Assembly: GCA_002861535.1 (NCBI GenBank)
Contig: PHFO01000007.1
Coordinates: 1-36,202, forward strand
Length of the DNA: 36,202 nucleotides
DNA from: Cyanobacteria bacterium M5B4
GTDB lineage: Bacteria; Cyanobacteriota; Cyanobacteriia; Pseudanabaenales; Pseudanabaenaceae
Direction of reading: 5' to 3'
In this document: piece after piece, positions 1 through 10,644 of the stretch
How the letters are laid out: every line of letters starts with the position of its first letter
How positions within the stretch are numbered: the first letter of the stretch is position 1
The notes under the pieces: generated by a model
Seen by the model: the letters and a program-made list of their open reading frames with translations, nothing else
The model's database searches: none
What the model was told of the DNA's origin: nothing
Position numbers and translations under genes: made by a program

Positions 1-1160
1 CTGCCCACTGCACGATCGGGGCGCTGGGTTTCCAAATGGTGAATTTACCGATCGGTTCGGTATTTTCGATGGTGATGCGGGTAAGTTTCCCGCCCAACTG
101 TTGTTGCCATTGGTAAACTAGGGCTTGGCTTTCTAGGGTGACAGCATTGGCGACTAATCTGCCGCCAGGAAGTAGGCTCTGCAAACAAGTGCTAATCAGG
201 TCTGGTGTGGTGATGCCGCCGCCGATAAAAACGGCATGGGGCGGGGGCAGGTCTTGGCAGGCTTCTGGGGCTTTACCGGCGATGATTTGTAGTTGGGGTA
301 CGCCCAGGGCATGGGCATTTTCGCTGATGTATTCTGTTCTGGTAGGCTCGATCGCTATGGCTTGACAGCGGGGGTCTGTCCGCATCCACTCAATGGCGAT
401 GGAACCACAACCGGCTCCCACGTCCCAGAGTAGTTCTCCAGGGGCGGGGCTGAGGGCGGATAGGGTGAGGGCACGCACTGCCTGTTTGGTGAGTTGTCCA
501 TCATGGCGGTAGGCGCTGTCGGGCAGACCAGGGATACGGGAACGAAGGAGGGGAGTGCCCTGGGGCATACATTCAATGGCAACTAGGTTGAGGGGGGGGG
601 AGGGGATCAGGGCTGGGCAGGGTCACGATCGTTTCTTGCCTGCCTCCCAGGTGGGATAGAACGGTGATTTTGCTTGCCCCGTAGCCGGTCTGTTGCAACA
701 GGGAGGCAATTGCTTGGGGCGTGTCCCCATTGCTGCTTAAAACCAGTAAACGGGCTTGGGGGGCGAGATAACTGCGCAGTAAGTCTACAGGTCTGCCGCA
801 GAGACTGAGGGTATCTATATCTTCTAGGCACCAACCGAGGCGGGCGCAGGCGAGGCTAAAGCTGGAGGGAGCGGGCATGATCAGGGGTTTTAGCCCCTGG
901 TTGAGAATGAGTTTGCCGATGCCGTACCAGAGGGGATCGCCGCTGGCTAAAATGCAAACGGGCTGATCTACATACTGCTTGATTACATCGATCGTGGCGG
1001 TGATTGGTTTCTGCCAAGGGATGGCGATTTTGTTGGTTGTATCCACCAGAGCTAGATGCCTTTCCCCTCCCACCAATACTGCCGCTGTCTCCACTACCGA
1101 TCGGGCAGCGGGGGGCAGACCGGCGATGCCATCTTCTCCAATGCCCACGATCGTGATCAA
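1..1160 (-). CDS. cobL: Precorrin-6Y C5,15-methyltransferase (CbiE-CbiT fusion, CobL), 3' end outside window; apparent frameshift between the CbiE and CbiT halves
   Basis: ORF 573-1160(-) MITIVGIGEDGIAGL...LASGDPLWYGIG is CbiE-like. My translation of the minus strand below ~600 gives ...RSRIPGLPDSAYRHDGQLTKQAVRALTLSALSPAPGELLWDVGAGCGSIAIEWMRTDPRCQAIAIEP..., a CbiT methyltransferase, in another frame. The frames meet at a C9 run (plus-strand G9, 592-600). Confidence 0.85.
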
Positions 1161-2433
1161 TCAGGCAATTCCTCTAACTGGGGCGGCGGCGCTCCAGGGG
1201 ACAGCCGCAGGGTGTTGACAACCTCGGCAAAAATCCGATCGGCGAGGTACTGATTACCTTCTGCAGTGAGGTGGATGGGGTCAACAAAGGCGGGGGGGGA
1301 AAACTTCTGGAAGATATTGTAGTAGTTGCGAATGGTCGCCTGGGGTAAGTCAGCTTTGAGGTTATCGGGATTCAGGCTCCCCAAGGACTGACTGATCACT
1401 TGACGGTAGGACTGATCGAGGTTGTTGAGAATTTTCTGCTCTTCTGGGGCAGTACGGGGGGCATTGCCAGTAATTTCTGGCTGGATGATGATTAGCAGGG
1501 GCTTGCCCTGGGACAGTTTCGCAATTTGTTTGAGGTGAAAGCGGTATTGTTGCCAGCGATCGAGCCAGTTGGGATCAAGTTTTTGCGCTGTGAGGGGCAA
1601 GGGGGCAGGAGGGGAGAGTTTTTTAACTAGGCGGACGAGCGCCAGTTGTTCCCAGGCTTGTGCCATACGTTTCATGAGGGTTTGGCGGAAGTGAATACCC
1701 GGATGCTGGAGCCAAAAATCTAGCTGACTGCTTAACACCTGGGGCTGGAGCAGGTCGGCATAGCCATCCAAAATAATTAGGTAATCGGGCTGGAAGCGTA
1801 AAATTTCATGGGAGACGAGGGACAGCTCCTCTTTAGAGGTATAGCCGGGTACAGCGCTGTTAATGACGCGGTAAGTACGATCGGGGATACGGGGGGGGAG
1901 ATTGAGAGCCGCTTCCACCTGCTCAATAAAAAAGGGCAGGACTGGGGGTTGAAATTTCTGGGGAAATTGGCGTTGTTCCGCGACCCTAGTTTGGAGTTTT
2001 TGCTCTAGTAGTTCCCCGATCGTGGTTTCGTTGTTAGGAGCATAGTTACCGAAAGCCGTAGACCCTCCCAACAAAAAATGCGTAGCTCCTGGGGGGGCTT
2101 TGCCTGGGGCACTGGTTCCTTGTCCCGCATGCCCTGGGAGTTAATCTGCCAGTAGGGGCTACTTTGATTGGGAACTAATTGATAGGGCAAGGGAGAGCTA
2201 AATTTTACCTTCAGTCCCTGGGGGGGACTACCCACGATCGGTTCCCCCTGGGCAGTGGCTAGGGTTAGTTGATATTGTTCCCCTAAAGTCGGATTTATAG
2301 TGAGGAAATTCCCCCCGAACAAGCGCAGGAGTATCTCGAGGAATAAAACTAGTGCCAAACAGCCGCCCATGATTAGGAGTGCTCCTTGCCACCAGGGTCG
2401 TTGGGGCGAACGGTAGTAGTAGTTTCTTCGCAT
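1157..2433 (-). CDS. Membrane-anchored SGNH/GDSL-hydrolase-like protein, apparent frameshift
   Basis: ORF 2005-2433 has an N-terminal TM segment (GALLIMGGCLALVLFLEILL) ending ...PPQELRIF; ORF 1157-2074 continues with LLGGSTAFGNYAPNNETTIGELLEQKL and ends with a DPIHLTAEGNQYLADRI catalytic-type motif. Join at a T6 run (2073-2078). Confidence 0.75.
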
Positions 2434-2443
2434 TCTTATCAGA

Positions 2444-3375
2444 CTAGCACAGAGGGGACAGTCCCAACTGGTCGAATAATTGCCGATCGTTGTCCGTGCC
2501 TGGGTTGGGGGTAGTCAGGAGTTTTTCCCCCGTAAAGATGGAGTTGGCTCCCGCCAAAAAACAGAGGGCTTGGTCACTGCTACTCATCCGTTGCCTGCCC
2601 GCCGATAGACGGATGACCGCCTGGGGCATAACAATCCTGGCAGTAGCGATCATGCGGGCTAAATCCAAAGCACTTACAGGGGGGCAATCTGCCAAGGGCG
2701 TACCTTCTACAGGAACCAAGGCGTTAATGGGCACAGAAGCAGGTTGGGGGTCAAGATTGGCTAGGGTATGCAACAGTAGTACGCGATCGTGGTGGCTTTC
2801 CCCCATGCCGACAATGCCACCGCAACAAACTTGAATACCCGCCTGAGCGATCGTTTTGATCGTTTCCAACCGATCGGTGTAGGTGCGGGTAGTAATAATT
2901 TGGGGATAGTAGTCCGCCGAAGTATCCAAATTGTGATTGTAGGCAGTCAAACCCGCCTCTGCTAGCGCCTGGGCTTGATGGGGCTTTACCATGCCCAGGG
3001 TGACACAGGCTTCTAATCCCAGGGCAACCACGCCCCTGACCATTTCCAGTACCTGCTCAAATTCTGCACCGTCTTTGACCTCCCGCCACGCCGCCCCCAT
3101 ACAAAACCTGGTGGAACCCTCTGCCAGGGCTTGCCGCGCCTGGGACAATACCTGATCTACCCCCAGCAAAGGATAGGTATCGATGGGGGTAGTATAACGG
3201 CGGCTCTGAGGGCAATAGTGGCAATCTTCGGGGCAATGACCAGACTTGATATTGGCTAAAGTACAGAGTTGCACCGATCGGGGGCATGATACTGGCGATG
3301 GACAGACTGCGCCGTAAAAATTAAAGACAGCAAAGGACGATCGTATATTTCTTGAACAGTAGCAAGGGCAAGCAA
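2444..3375 (-). CDS. bioB: Biotin synthase, apparent frameshift near the N terminus
   Basis: ORF 2444-3274: [26 protein letters not shown] (radical SAM CxxxCxxC). Upstream in another frame: [27 protein letters not shown], the expected BioB N terminus. Start (TTG near 3375) uncertain. Confidence 0.9.
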
Positions 3376-3504
3376 AACTAAACCTCAGTAAGAACAGGAT
3401 ACTTTAGATAATCTTAAAGTCTGAACTTCACTCTCTAGTTGATTTTCTCTCCCCTAAGTTCGTAACAAAGTGTAAACTTGTAGAGTAACCCACAAATTTA
3501 GGTC

Positions 3505-3792
3505 ATGGTGAATCCCCTCCTTCATGCTTTCTTTATTGGCAGAGCCACCGCCGAAGTTCTAACCGATCGGTTTGAAGACGCTCTAACCGATTTCTTGAGC
3601 GCCCTGGGCAAATTCGATGCCGAGCAACGGGAAAAACTGCGGGAATTTACGGCAGAAGTCATGGCAAAAGCCAGCCAAGAAGAAAAGACAGTCACCGTTA
3701 TCGATCTCCAAGAGACCTTAGACAATCTCAGGGCAGAAATCGCCCGCCTCAAGGGTGAGTTACAGTTGTATCGCTCCCAGAATGTTAACTGA
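3505..3792 (+). CDS. Conserved cyanobacterial small protein (DUF6825-like)
   Basis: 95 aa [41 protein letters not shown]..., C-terminal coiled coil; 11-nt overlap with the next gene. Confidence 0.7.
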   Translation: MVNPLLHAFFIGRATAEVLTDRFEDALTDFLSALGKFDAEQREKLREFTAEVMAKASQEEKTVTVIDLQETLDNLRAEIARLKGELQLYRSQNVN

Positions 3793-5469
3793 AACCAACT
3801 ACCGCTGGAGTAGGGACAACTACTCCGAGGTCGCCCGCTCCATAGATATATGGCGCATGGTGCTTACCTTTTTCTGGATGATTTGGCTAGACAGCAAAGA
3901 CTGGAGTTACATCGGCGGCAAAACCCCCCAAAAAATCAAAAACGTACCCGCGATCGCGCCAGATGGCTGCGGGAAGCCCTCCTAGAACTGGGACCCACCT
4001 TCATCAAAGTAGGGCAACTCCTCTCCACCAGAGCCGACATTTTGCCCACAGAATCGGTGGAAGAACTAAGCAAACTCCAAGATAGCGTCCCCGCCTTCCC
4101 CTACGAAAAAACAAAGCAGATCATCGAAACCGAACTAGGTAAACCGATCGGGGAAATCTTCCCCCAGTTTGAACCCATCCCCCTCGCCGCCGCCAGTCTA
4201 GGACAGGTGCACCGCGCCCGCCTCACCACTGGCGAAGAAGTAGTAGTCAAAGTACAACGCCCAGGCTTACTCAAACTATTTGCCATTGACCTGGGTATCC
4301 TGCGCAAAATCGCCCAATACTTCACCAATCATCCCCGTTACGGTAAAGGCAGAGACTGGCTGGGCATCTACGAAGAATGCCGCCGTATCCTCTACCAAGA
4401 AGCCGACTACCTCAACGAAGGCAAAAACGCCGATACCTTCCGCCGCAACTTCCGCCAAGACGATCGGATTTTGACCCCCCGCATCTACTGGCGCTACTCC
4501 ACCAAACGGGTACTCACCCTCGAATACCTACCCGGCATCAAAATCAGCGACTACGACCAACTAGAAGCACACCACCTCGATCGTAAAACCATAGCCCGCC
4601 TGGGAGCCGAATCCTACCTGCAACAACTACTCCACCACGGCTTCTTCCACGCCGACCCCCATCCCGGCAACCTAGCTGTCACCCCCGAAGGCAGACTCAT
4701 ATTTTATGACTTCGGCATGATGGGACAGATCCCCATCCTCACCCGCGACAAATTAGTGCGCACCTTCTTCGGCATTGCCAAAAAAGACGCAGAAGCTGTA
4801 GTCAACGCCCTAGTAGAATTGGGCGTCCTAGAACTAAGCGGCGATCCTGGACCAGTGCGCCGATCGGTGCAATACATGCTCGATAACTTCGTCGGTCAAC
4901 CCCTTGGTCCCCAATCCCTGACAGCCATTAGCGATGACCTCTACGAAATCGCCTACGAACAACCCTTCCGCTTCCCCGCCGCCTTTACCTTCGTTCTGCG
5001 CGCCCTCTCCACCCTAGAGGGGCTAGGAAAAGGACTAGACCCCGACTTTAATTTTATCGAAATTGCCAAACCCTACGCCCTTAACATCATGGAAAATCGT
5101 AATGGACAAGAAATAGGAAATTTTTCGAATGGTTTTTTAGGGGAAATCGGCAAACAAGCCGCCCAGATGAGCACCTCCGCCCTCACCCTACCCCGCAAAT
5201 TAGAAGACACCATCCTCAAATTAGAGCGCGGGGACATCAGACTGCGTGTACGTTCCCAAGAAACTGATAGAATACTAAGGAAGATTAGCGGAATCGCCAA
5301 CGCTATAGCCCTGGCAATTTTAGGTGCAGCTTTTTTATTGACCGCTACTGCACTGTTCATAGCTGGCTGGCGCTGGCTTGCCCTGGTTCCCCTAGTCCTT
5401 GCCCTCATCTTTGTGGTCAATACCCTTAGACTATTGCTCCGCCAAGATAAACTCGATCGATCGTTGTAA
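3782..5469 (+). CDS. ABC1/AarF/UbiB family atypical protein kinase, apparent frameshift near the N terminus
   Basis: Frame 1 from 3782 [53 protein letters not shown] joins frame 2 [35 protein letters not shown] (ABC1 signature), [23 protein letters not shown]. Join at A5 3938-3942. Confidence 0.9.
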
Positions 5470-5475
5470 TATCCT

Positions 5476-6198
5476 ATGAAGTTATTATTTGCCGGTGACA
5501 CAGACCCAGGATGCGTCCGAAGTTCCAACCAAGACTCCTTCTACATTGACCCCGATGCTAGATTTTTTATCGTCGCCGATGGCATGGGGGGGCACGCAGG
5601 AGGAGAGGAAGCCAGCCGCCTTGCCACAGCAACTATAAGCGCCTACCTCGATCGGCAGTGGGACAAGGGATTATCCGCCGAGGAGTTACTAACAGAAGCT
5701 ATCATTAAAGCCAACTATGCCATCCTTTCCGACCAGGCGAGCCATCCTGAGCGCCAGGACATGGGCACAACAGTAGTTCTCTTGATGACCTACCAAGACC
5801 AGACCTGGTTTAGTCACATCGGCGATTCCCGCCTCTACCGCTTAAGAAACAACCGCCTAGAGCAACTGAGCGACGACCACACCTGGATCGCCCGCGCCAT
5901 TGCCACCGGCATTTTAACCCCTGAAGAAGCCCGCCGCCATCCCTGGAGGCACATGTTATTACAATGCTTAGGCAGGGAAGACATCCAACTAATTGAGACA
6001 TGCAGAATTGATGTAGAACCTGGGGATCAGTTCCTCATTTGCAGTGATGGTCTAACAGAAGAACTGACTGATGACTTAATTCAGCAAATTTGGAGCCAAA
6101 CCGAATGCAGCGCCACGCCCAAAAATATGATTGAAGCAGCTAAATCTAGGGGCGGCAAAGACAACATCACAGTAGTTGTAGTGCAAAATAAAGGGTAG
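5476..6198 (+). CDS. PP2C-family Ser/Thr protein phosphatase (Stp/PphA-like)
   Basis: 240 aa; GDTDPGCVRSSNQDSF, VADGMGGHAGGEEAS, HIGDSRLYRLR, GGKDNITVVVV motifs. Confidence 0.92.
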   Translation: MKLLFAGDTDPGCVRSSNQDSFYIDPDARFFIVADGMGGHAGGEEASRLATATISAYLDRQWDKGLSAEELLTEAIIKANYAILSDQASHPERQDMGTTVVLLMTYQDQTWFSHIGDSRLYRLRNNRLEQLSDDHTWIARAIATGILTPEEARRHPWRHMLLQCLGREDIQLIETCRIDVEPGDQFLICSDGLTEELTDDLIQQIWSQTECSATPKNMIEAAKSRGGKDNITVVVVQNKG

Positions 6199-6221
6199 TT
6201 AGCTATTAGAGGATAGAAGCA

Positions 6222-6542
6222 ATGAATCCCATGTTACAAACCAAGATTGAAGCCCAAGTTAAAAACAATAAAATTATGGTCTATATGAAGGGCACCCCTG
6301 ACATGCCCCAGTGTGGCTTTTCGGCAGCGACAGTGCAAATTTTGCGCTCCCTTGGTTATCCCTTTGCCAGTGTCAATGTCTTAGAAGACCCCGAAATCCG
6401 TCAGGGTATTAAAGAATTTTCCAACTGGCCAACAATTCCCCAAGTTTATGTCAATGGGGAGTTTATCGGTGGTTGTGATATTATCCAGGAGATGCACCAG
6501 CGGGGCGAGCTAGGAAAATTATTAGCAAGTGTCCATGGATGA
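6222..6542 (+). CDS. grxD: Grx4-family monothiol glutaredoxin
   Basis: 106 aa; [22 protein letters not shown] (CGFS), [20 protein letters not shown]. Confidence 0.93.
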   Translation: MNPMLQTKIEAQVKNNKIMVYMKGTPDMPQCGFSAATVQILRSLGYPFASVNVLEDPEIRQGIKEFSNWPTIPQVYVNGEFIGGCDIIQEMHQRGELGKLLASVHG

Positions 6543-7536
6543 TTATAAAAATGTCATTGAAACATTAGTCTTCCAGGAGATTAAAGAACAGGTAGAGGCA
6601 CTAAAGGAAGGCATTCGCGAGACGATTTCCCTCAATGAAGTAGCTGCCTATGCCCTTAATCGTTTGCCTACCCTCTATGCCACTAGTAGAGATGGCTGGC
6701 ATCAACAGCACGAGAGGGCGGAGAAGGAATTGAAGCCCCTAATTGTGCAGCAGGTGAAACGGGCGATTATGGCAGTGAGGCGGGATACGCTGAGGGAGCC
6801 TGACCCCATCCCCCCGGAAGAAATGGTAGGGGAAGCCCGCGCCCTCGCCCAGGTGAAGAAGGTTCTCGATCGGGCAGACCTGACCTGGAATGAAGTTCCC
6901 AAGGCGGTAGAAGAGGCAATCAAGCTGATTAAAATTCGCGGCACCCTCGACTTCAAAAAACTATCCAAAACTAGGCGCAATGCTGTGGTAGTGCAGGATT
7001 ACATCAAGCGTAAGCGCAGGAAAGAAGGGGATTGGAAGAGAGAGGAATCCCTTTCTTATTTTGGTCCTAAGAGCACGACGCAAGAGCGGGAGTTTTCTAC
7101 TTTTTTGGAGGCGGAGGCGGCGGACTTTGTCAATGTGCTAGAGCGTCTTGTCCATTCTCTGACGGAACAGTATTTGCAACGCCTTAGCCCCCAGGTGAGA
7201 CAGAAGGTGGTGCTTCATGAAGTGGTGGCTTACACCCTCAATCGTGTTCCCCCCATGTATGCTACTACTGCCAAGGGTTTGAAGCAGTTACGCCTCAAGG
7301 CGAAGGAAGAATACGGCAAAAAGATCGTCACGACAATCCATGAGGCAGTGACCACGATCGTGCAGAACCCCCACCGATCGGTGTCTCCCCTACCCTTCAA
7401 GCGCAAGCAGGGGGACTGTCAGAGGGCATTAGAGCAACTAAAGCAAATACTGAACCATAGGGAAATAGACTGCAATAACGTGGCTCTTGTGATTTCCGAG
7501 GCTTTGGAGCAGACTATATCAGGGTTTCTGGCGTAA
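6535..7536 (+). CDS. Tandem ComFB-domain protein
   Basis: Two copies of the ComFB pattern: [17 protein letters not shown]...[22 protein letters not shown] and [17 protein letters not shown]...[25 protein letters not shown] at 6535 overlaps the grxD stop. Confidence 0.8.
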   Translation: MDDYKNVIETLVFQEIKEQVEALKEGIRETISLNEVAAYALNRLPTLYATSRDGWHQQHERAEKELKPLIVQQVKRAIMAVRRDTLREPDPIPPEEMVGEARALAQVKKVLDRADLTWNEVPKAVEEAIKLIKIRGTLDFKKLSKTRRNAVVVQDYIKRKRRKEGDWKREESLSYFGPKSTTQEREFSTFLEAEAADFVNVLERLVHSLTEQYLQRLSPQVRQKVVLHEVVAYTLNRVPPMYATTAKGLKQLRLKAKEEYGKKIVTTIHEAVTTIVQNPHRSVSPLPFKRKQGDCQRALEQLKQILNHREIDCNNVALVISEALEQTISGFLA

Positions 7537-8516
7537 TTCTTGCCATAGTTTTTCATATGTGAGGCTAGCGGCTTGGGGCAGAGGCAGAATAGGTTCACAG
7601 CGATCGAGATAAGCTTGGTCTAATAATTTTTGTGGGTCTGTGATGCCGTTCCCGTTAGTAAGCAGGGTAATTAAGTGGCTATTTTGTGGTTCTAGGCAAT
7701 AGTTTATCCATTGGTAAGCAGAAGCAATGTCAGGCAAATTCTGGGTTAGTGCCCAACAGTCAAACCAAAGGGCGGTGCCTTCTTGGGGATAAATTATTTT
7801 TAATTGGGGATAGCGTTTGACAATTTCTAGGAAATCTCCTGACCAGCCCACAGCAACCCAAGTATCTTCATGGACGAGGGCTTGGACATAGTGATTGGAT
7901 GTATAAACTAGGGTTTGTTGATCGATGCTATCTAGGTCTTCTTGCAGTTGGGCGATGTCATTGTCTGGGATGTGATTGTAGGAAAGACCCCGCCGTTTGC
8001 AGCATAGACCAATTACTTCCCGATCGTGATCAGGCAGGCTAATTTTTCGTTTTAATTGGGGATGCCAGAGGTCTTGCCAAGTCTGGATGGGGGGATATTG
8101 TTTTTGGCAAATTTCTTTTGATTGTAGACAATTACTGTAGCGCCCCAACGATAGGGGATGGCATACAGATTAGAGTTTATTGTACCAACCGATCGCCATA
8201 GGTCAGGAATTAAATTAAAGTTAGATATTTGTTTGGGATCAATTACTTGCAACGAAGAGAATATAGAAGCTAGCCAGGCATCCCCTGTGGCGATTAGGTT
8301 TGTATTGGTAGAATTAGTAAAGGATTGGGTTAATTCATCATAATTTTTACTGATTTTAAGGGTGAGTTTAGATTTATTGATTTGGTTAAACTCTTTAATC
8401 AATTTTGCGGGAATTATGCCAGAGATTACTTCTATATTTAGAGATGGAGAGGGAAACAATTGACAGCCGCCCAGAGTGATCGCGCTTAATCCGATCGTAA
8501 AACTTCTTCTATTCAT
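7519..8516 (-). CDS. Extracellular solute-binding lipoprotein (PotD/spermidine-putrescine-like), apparent frameshift
   Basis: ORF 8052-8516 MNRRSFTIGLSAITLGGCQLF (lipobox-like) ... IPYRWGATVIVYNQKKFAKNNIPP joins ORF 7519-8148 IQTWQDLWHPQLKRKISLPDHDREVIGL... at a C6 run (8089-8094). Confidence 0.8.
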
Positions 8517-9916
8517 TGGCGGCTAAAGGTACTATTTTCAAATTTAGTAAATCGGGGATCAAAGATTAGTTTGACTGTGCCCGTTGGTCCATTGCGATGC
8601 TTAGCAATAATAACTTCCGCTATGCCCCGATCGGGGGTATCAGGATTATAGTATTCATCTCTGTAGAGCATAATGACAATGTCAGCATCCTGCTCAATAC
8701 TACCACTTTCTCGCAGGTCTGACAGCATAGGTCGCTTATTATTTCTTGCTTCTACCCCCCGACTAAGCTGGGACAAAGCCACGATCGGTACTTGTAATTC
8801 TCTCGCTAGACCTTTAAGAGACCTAGTAATTCTTGATATTTCCTGGACGCGATTATCTGACCCGGAACCTTCCATTAGTTGCAAATAATCGATTAAAATC
8901 AGACCTAATTTTCCCCCTTTTTCAATTTGTAATCTGCGGGACTTCGATCGGAGTTCGTTAATAGAAGGATTGGGAGTATCATCGATATAAATAGGCAACT
9001 CTGATAATGTACTGACTGCCATGGCGATCGTTGACCATTCATCGTCCCTGAGTTGTCCCGATCGCAGTTTATGACTATCTACTCCCTCTTTACCTGGGCG
9101 CTTTGTTTGACTAGAAAGGAGACGATAAACTAACTGTTCCTTCGACATTTCTAAACTATAAATTGCCACGGGGAGGTGATGATTTTCGGCAATTTTTTTG
9201 CTTAGTTCCAGCCCAAAGGCAGTCTTGCCCATTGAGGGTCTTCCGGCAATAATAATTAAATCCGATCGTTGTAGTCCCTGGGTCATAGCATCTAAATCAT
9301 AGAAACCTGTACTCAATCCAGGTAAGTTTTCTCCCCCTTCTCCCAGGGTGTTATAGCGATTTTCTAAGTCAAAGAATGCCTGGGTCAAAATATCAGCAGC
9401 AGGGGTCAAACCCTGGAGGCTGCGGGACTGAGTAACAGCAAAAATTTTTTGTTCGGCACTATCTAATACTTGGCTCAGGGACAGGGAGTTATTCTGACTG
9501 AGATTGATAATTTCCCTGCCTGCCTCCCCTAACTTCCTCCTTGTAAATTTCTCTGCTACTAATTGGGCATAGTAATCAATATTGACCGCACTTAAAGTAG
9601 CATCACACAGCCTGACTAATTTACTCTGACCTCCGACTTTTTCTAATAAATTCCGATCGTTTAACCAAGCCGCTACACTCATTAAATCCGTAGGGAAGGA
9701 TTGGGCATGGAGGCTAATACAAGCACGATAGATTTCTTGGTGAGCCATGACATAGAAAAATTCTGGGCGCAGTTGATCGCCAATCCGCGTAATAGCCCCA
9801 GAGTCAATTAAAATCCCGCCTAAAATTGCCTCTTCTGCTTCAATATTTTGGGGAGGAATATAACTGGAGCCCTCTTCATCAAAACTATAACCATATTCTT
9901 CTGTTGTCATAAGCAA
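8513..9916 (-). CDS. dnaB: Replicative DNA helicase
   Basis: 467 aa; PPQNIEAEEAILGGILID, IIAGRPSMGKTAFGLELS, LILIDYLQLM, LSQLSRGVEARNNKRPMLSDLRESGSIEQDAD. No intein. Confidence 0.97.
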   Translation of the reverse strand: MLMTTEEYGYSFDEEGSSYIPPQNIEAEEAILGGILIDSGAITRIGDQLRPEFFYVMAHQEIYRACISLHAQSFPTDLMSVAAWLNDRNLLEKVGGQSKLVRLCDATLSAVNIDYYAQLVAEKFTRRKLGEAGREIINLSQNNSLSLSQVLDSAEQKIFAVTQSRSLQGLTPAADILTQAFFDLENRYNTLGEGGENLPGLSTGFYDLDAMTQGLQRSDLIIIAGRPSMGKTAFGLELSKKIAENHHLPVAIYSLEMSKEQLVYRLLSSQTKRPGKEGVDSHKLRSGQLRDDEWSTIAMAVSTLSELPIYIDDTPNPSINELRSKSRRLQIEKGGKLGLILIDYLQLMEGSGSDNRVQEISRITRSLKGLARELQVPIVALSQLSRGVEARNNKRPMLSDLRESGSIEQDADIVIMLYRDEYYNPDTPDRGIAEVIIAKHRNGPTGTVKLIFDPRFTKFENSTFSRQ

Positions 9917-10626
9917 ATTTCTCCTAATCCTAAATAATCAATTCCTTGGGGAGACTGACGGAAGCGGCAGGCGAGAATTTCTAATCCTTTCTCCAGGGCA
10001 TCTCGTAGTAATTTGCCGTAGCTGGGATCGGCTTCATCTCCTGGCGCAAATCGGCTGCAATCTCCCCGATTGATAAAGTAAATTATGGTAGATTTATGCT
10101 TGCTATCTATAATATTTGTTAGCTCCCGAAGATGTTTCTGCCCCCTGGTAGTAATGGTGTCCGGGAAGAGAGCTAAGCTTCCCTTAGACCAGGTGGTATT
10201 TTTAATTTCTACATACCGATCGGTGTCATTGCCTAATAGTAAAAAATCGATTCTACTTTTTTCATTACCGTAGGGTACTTCTGATTTATAGGTGTGATAA
10301 AACTCTAATTCAGGAATTAAATGCTCCGCTATCATCTGCCCAATTACGCGATTAGGCAAGGCAGTATTTATGCCGATCAACTCCCCATCAATTTCAATTA
10401 TTTCCCAAGTGTAGGGCAGTTTGCGCTTAGGATTATCACTTATCGACAGCCACACGCGACTACCAGGGAGACAAACCCCTGTCATCGGACCCGTATTAGG
10501 ACAGTGAGCAACGACAATTTCGCCGCAACTAAGTCTTACATCAGCAAAGAATCTCTGATAGCGCTGGATTAAAATGCCCTCAACTAAGGGGGGATAGCTA
10601 TAAACCCGCATTGTAGAATAGAGCAA
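9907..10626 (-). CDS. sfsA: DNA/RNA nuclease SfsA
   Basis: 239 aa; IQRYQRFFADVRL, AHCPNTGPMTGVCLPGSRVWLS, RIDFLLLG, YVEIKNTTWSKG. Confidence 0.93.
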   Translation of the reverse strand: MLYSTMRVYSYPPLVEGILIQRYQRFFADVRLSCGEIVVAHCPNTGPMTGVCLPGSRVWLSISDNPKRKLPYTWEIIEIDGELIGINTALPNRVIGQMIAEHLIPELEFYHTYKSEVPYGNEKSRIDFLLLGNDTDRYVEIKNTTWSKGSLALFPDTITTRGQKHLRELTNIIDSKHKSTIIYFINRGDCSRFAPGDEADPSYGKLLRDALEKGLEILACRFRQSPQGIDYLGLGEICL

Positions 10627-10644
10627 TATTAAACAATATTATCA

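Noticed and set aside
979-1253. Plus-strand ORFs opposite cobL and the SGNH gene (979-1218, 1056-1253)
   Set aside because: Antisense to well-supported conserved genes, low-complexity composition, no recognisable domain.
8513-9916. Possible intein in dnaB
   Set aside because: The 467-aa protein has continuous helicase motifs with no insertion at the usual DnaB intein sites.
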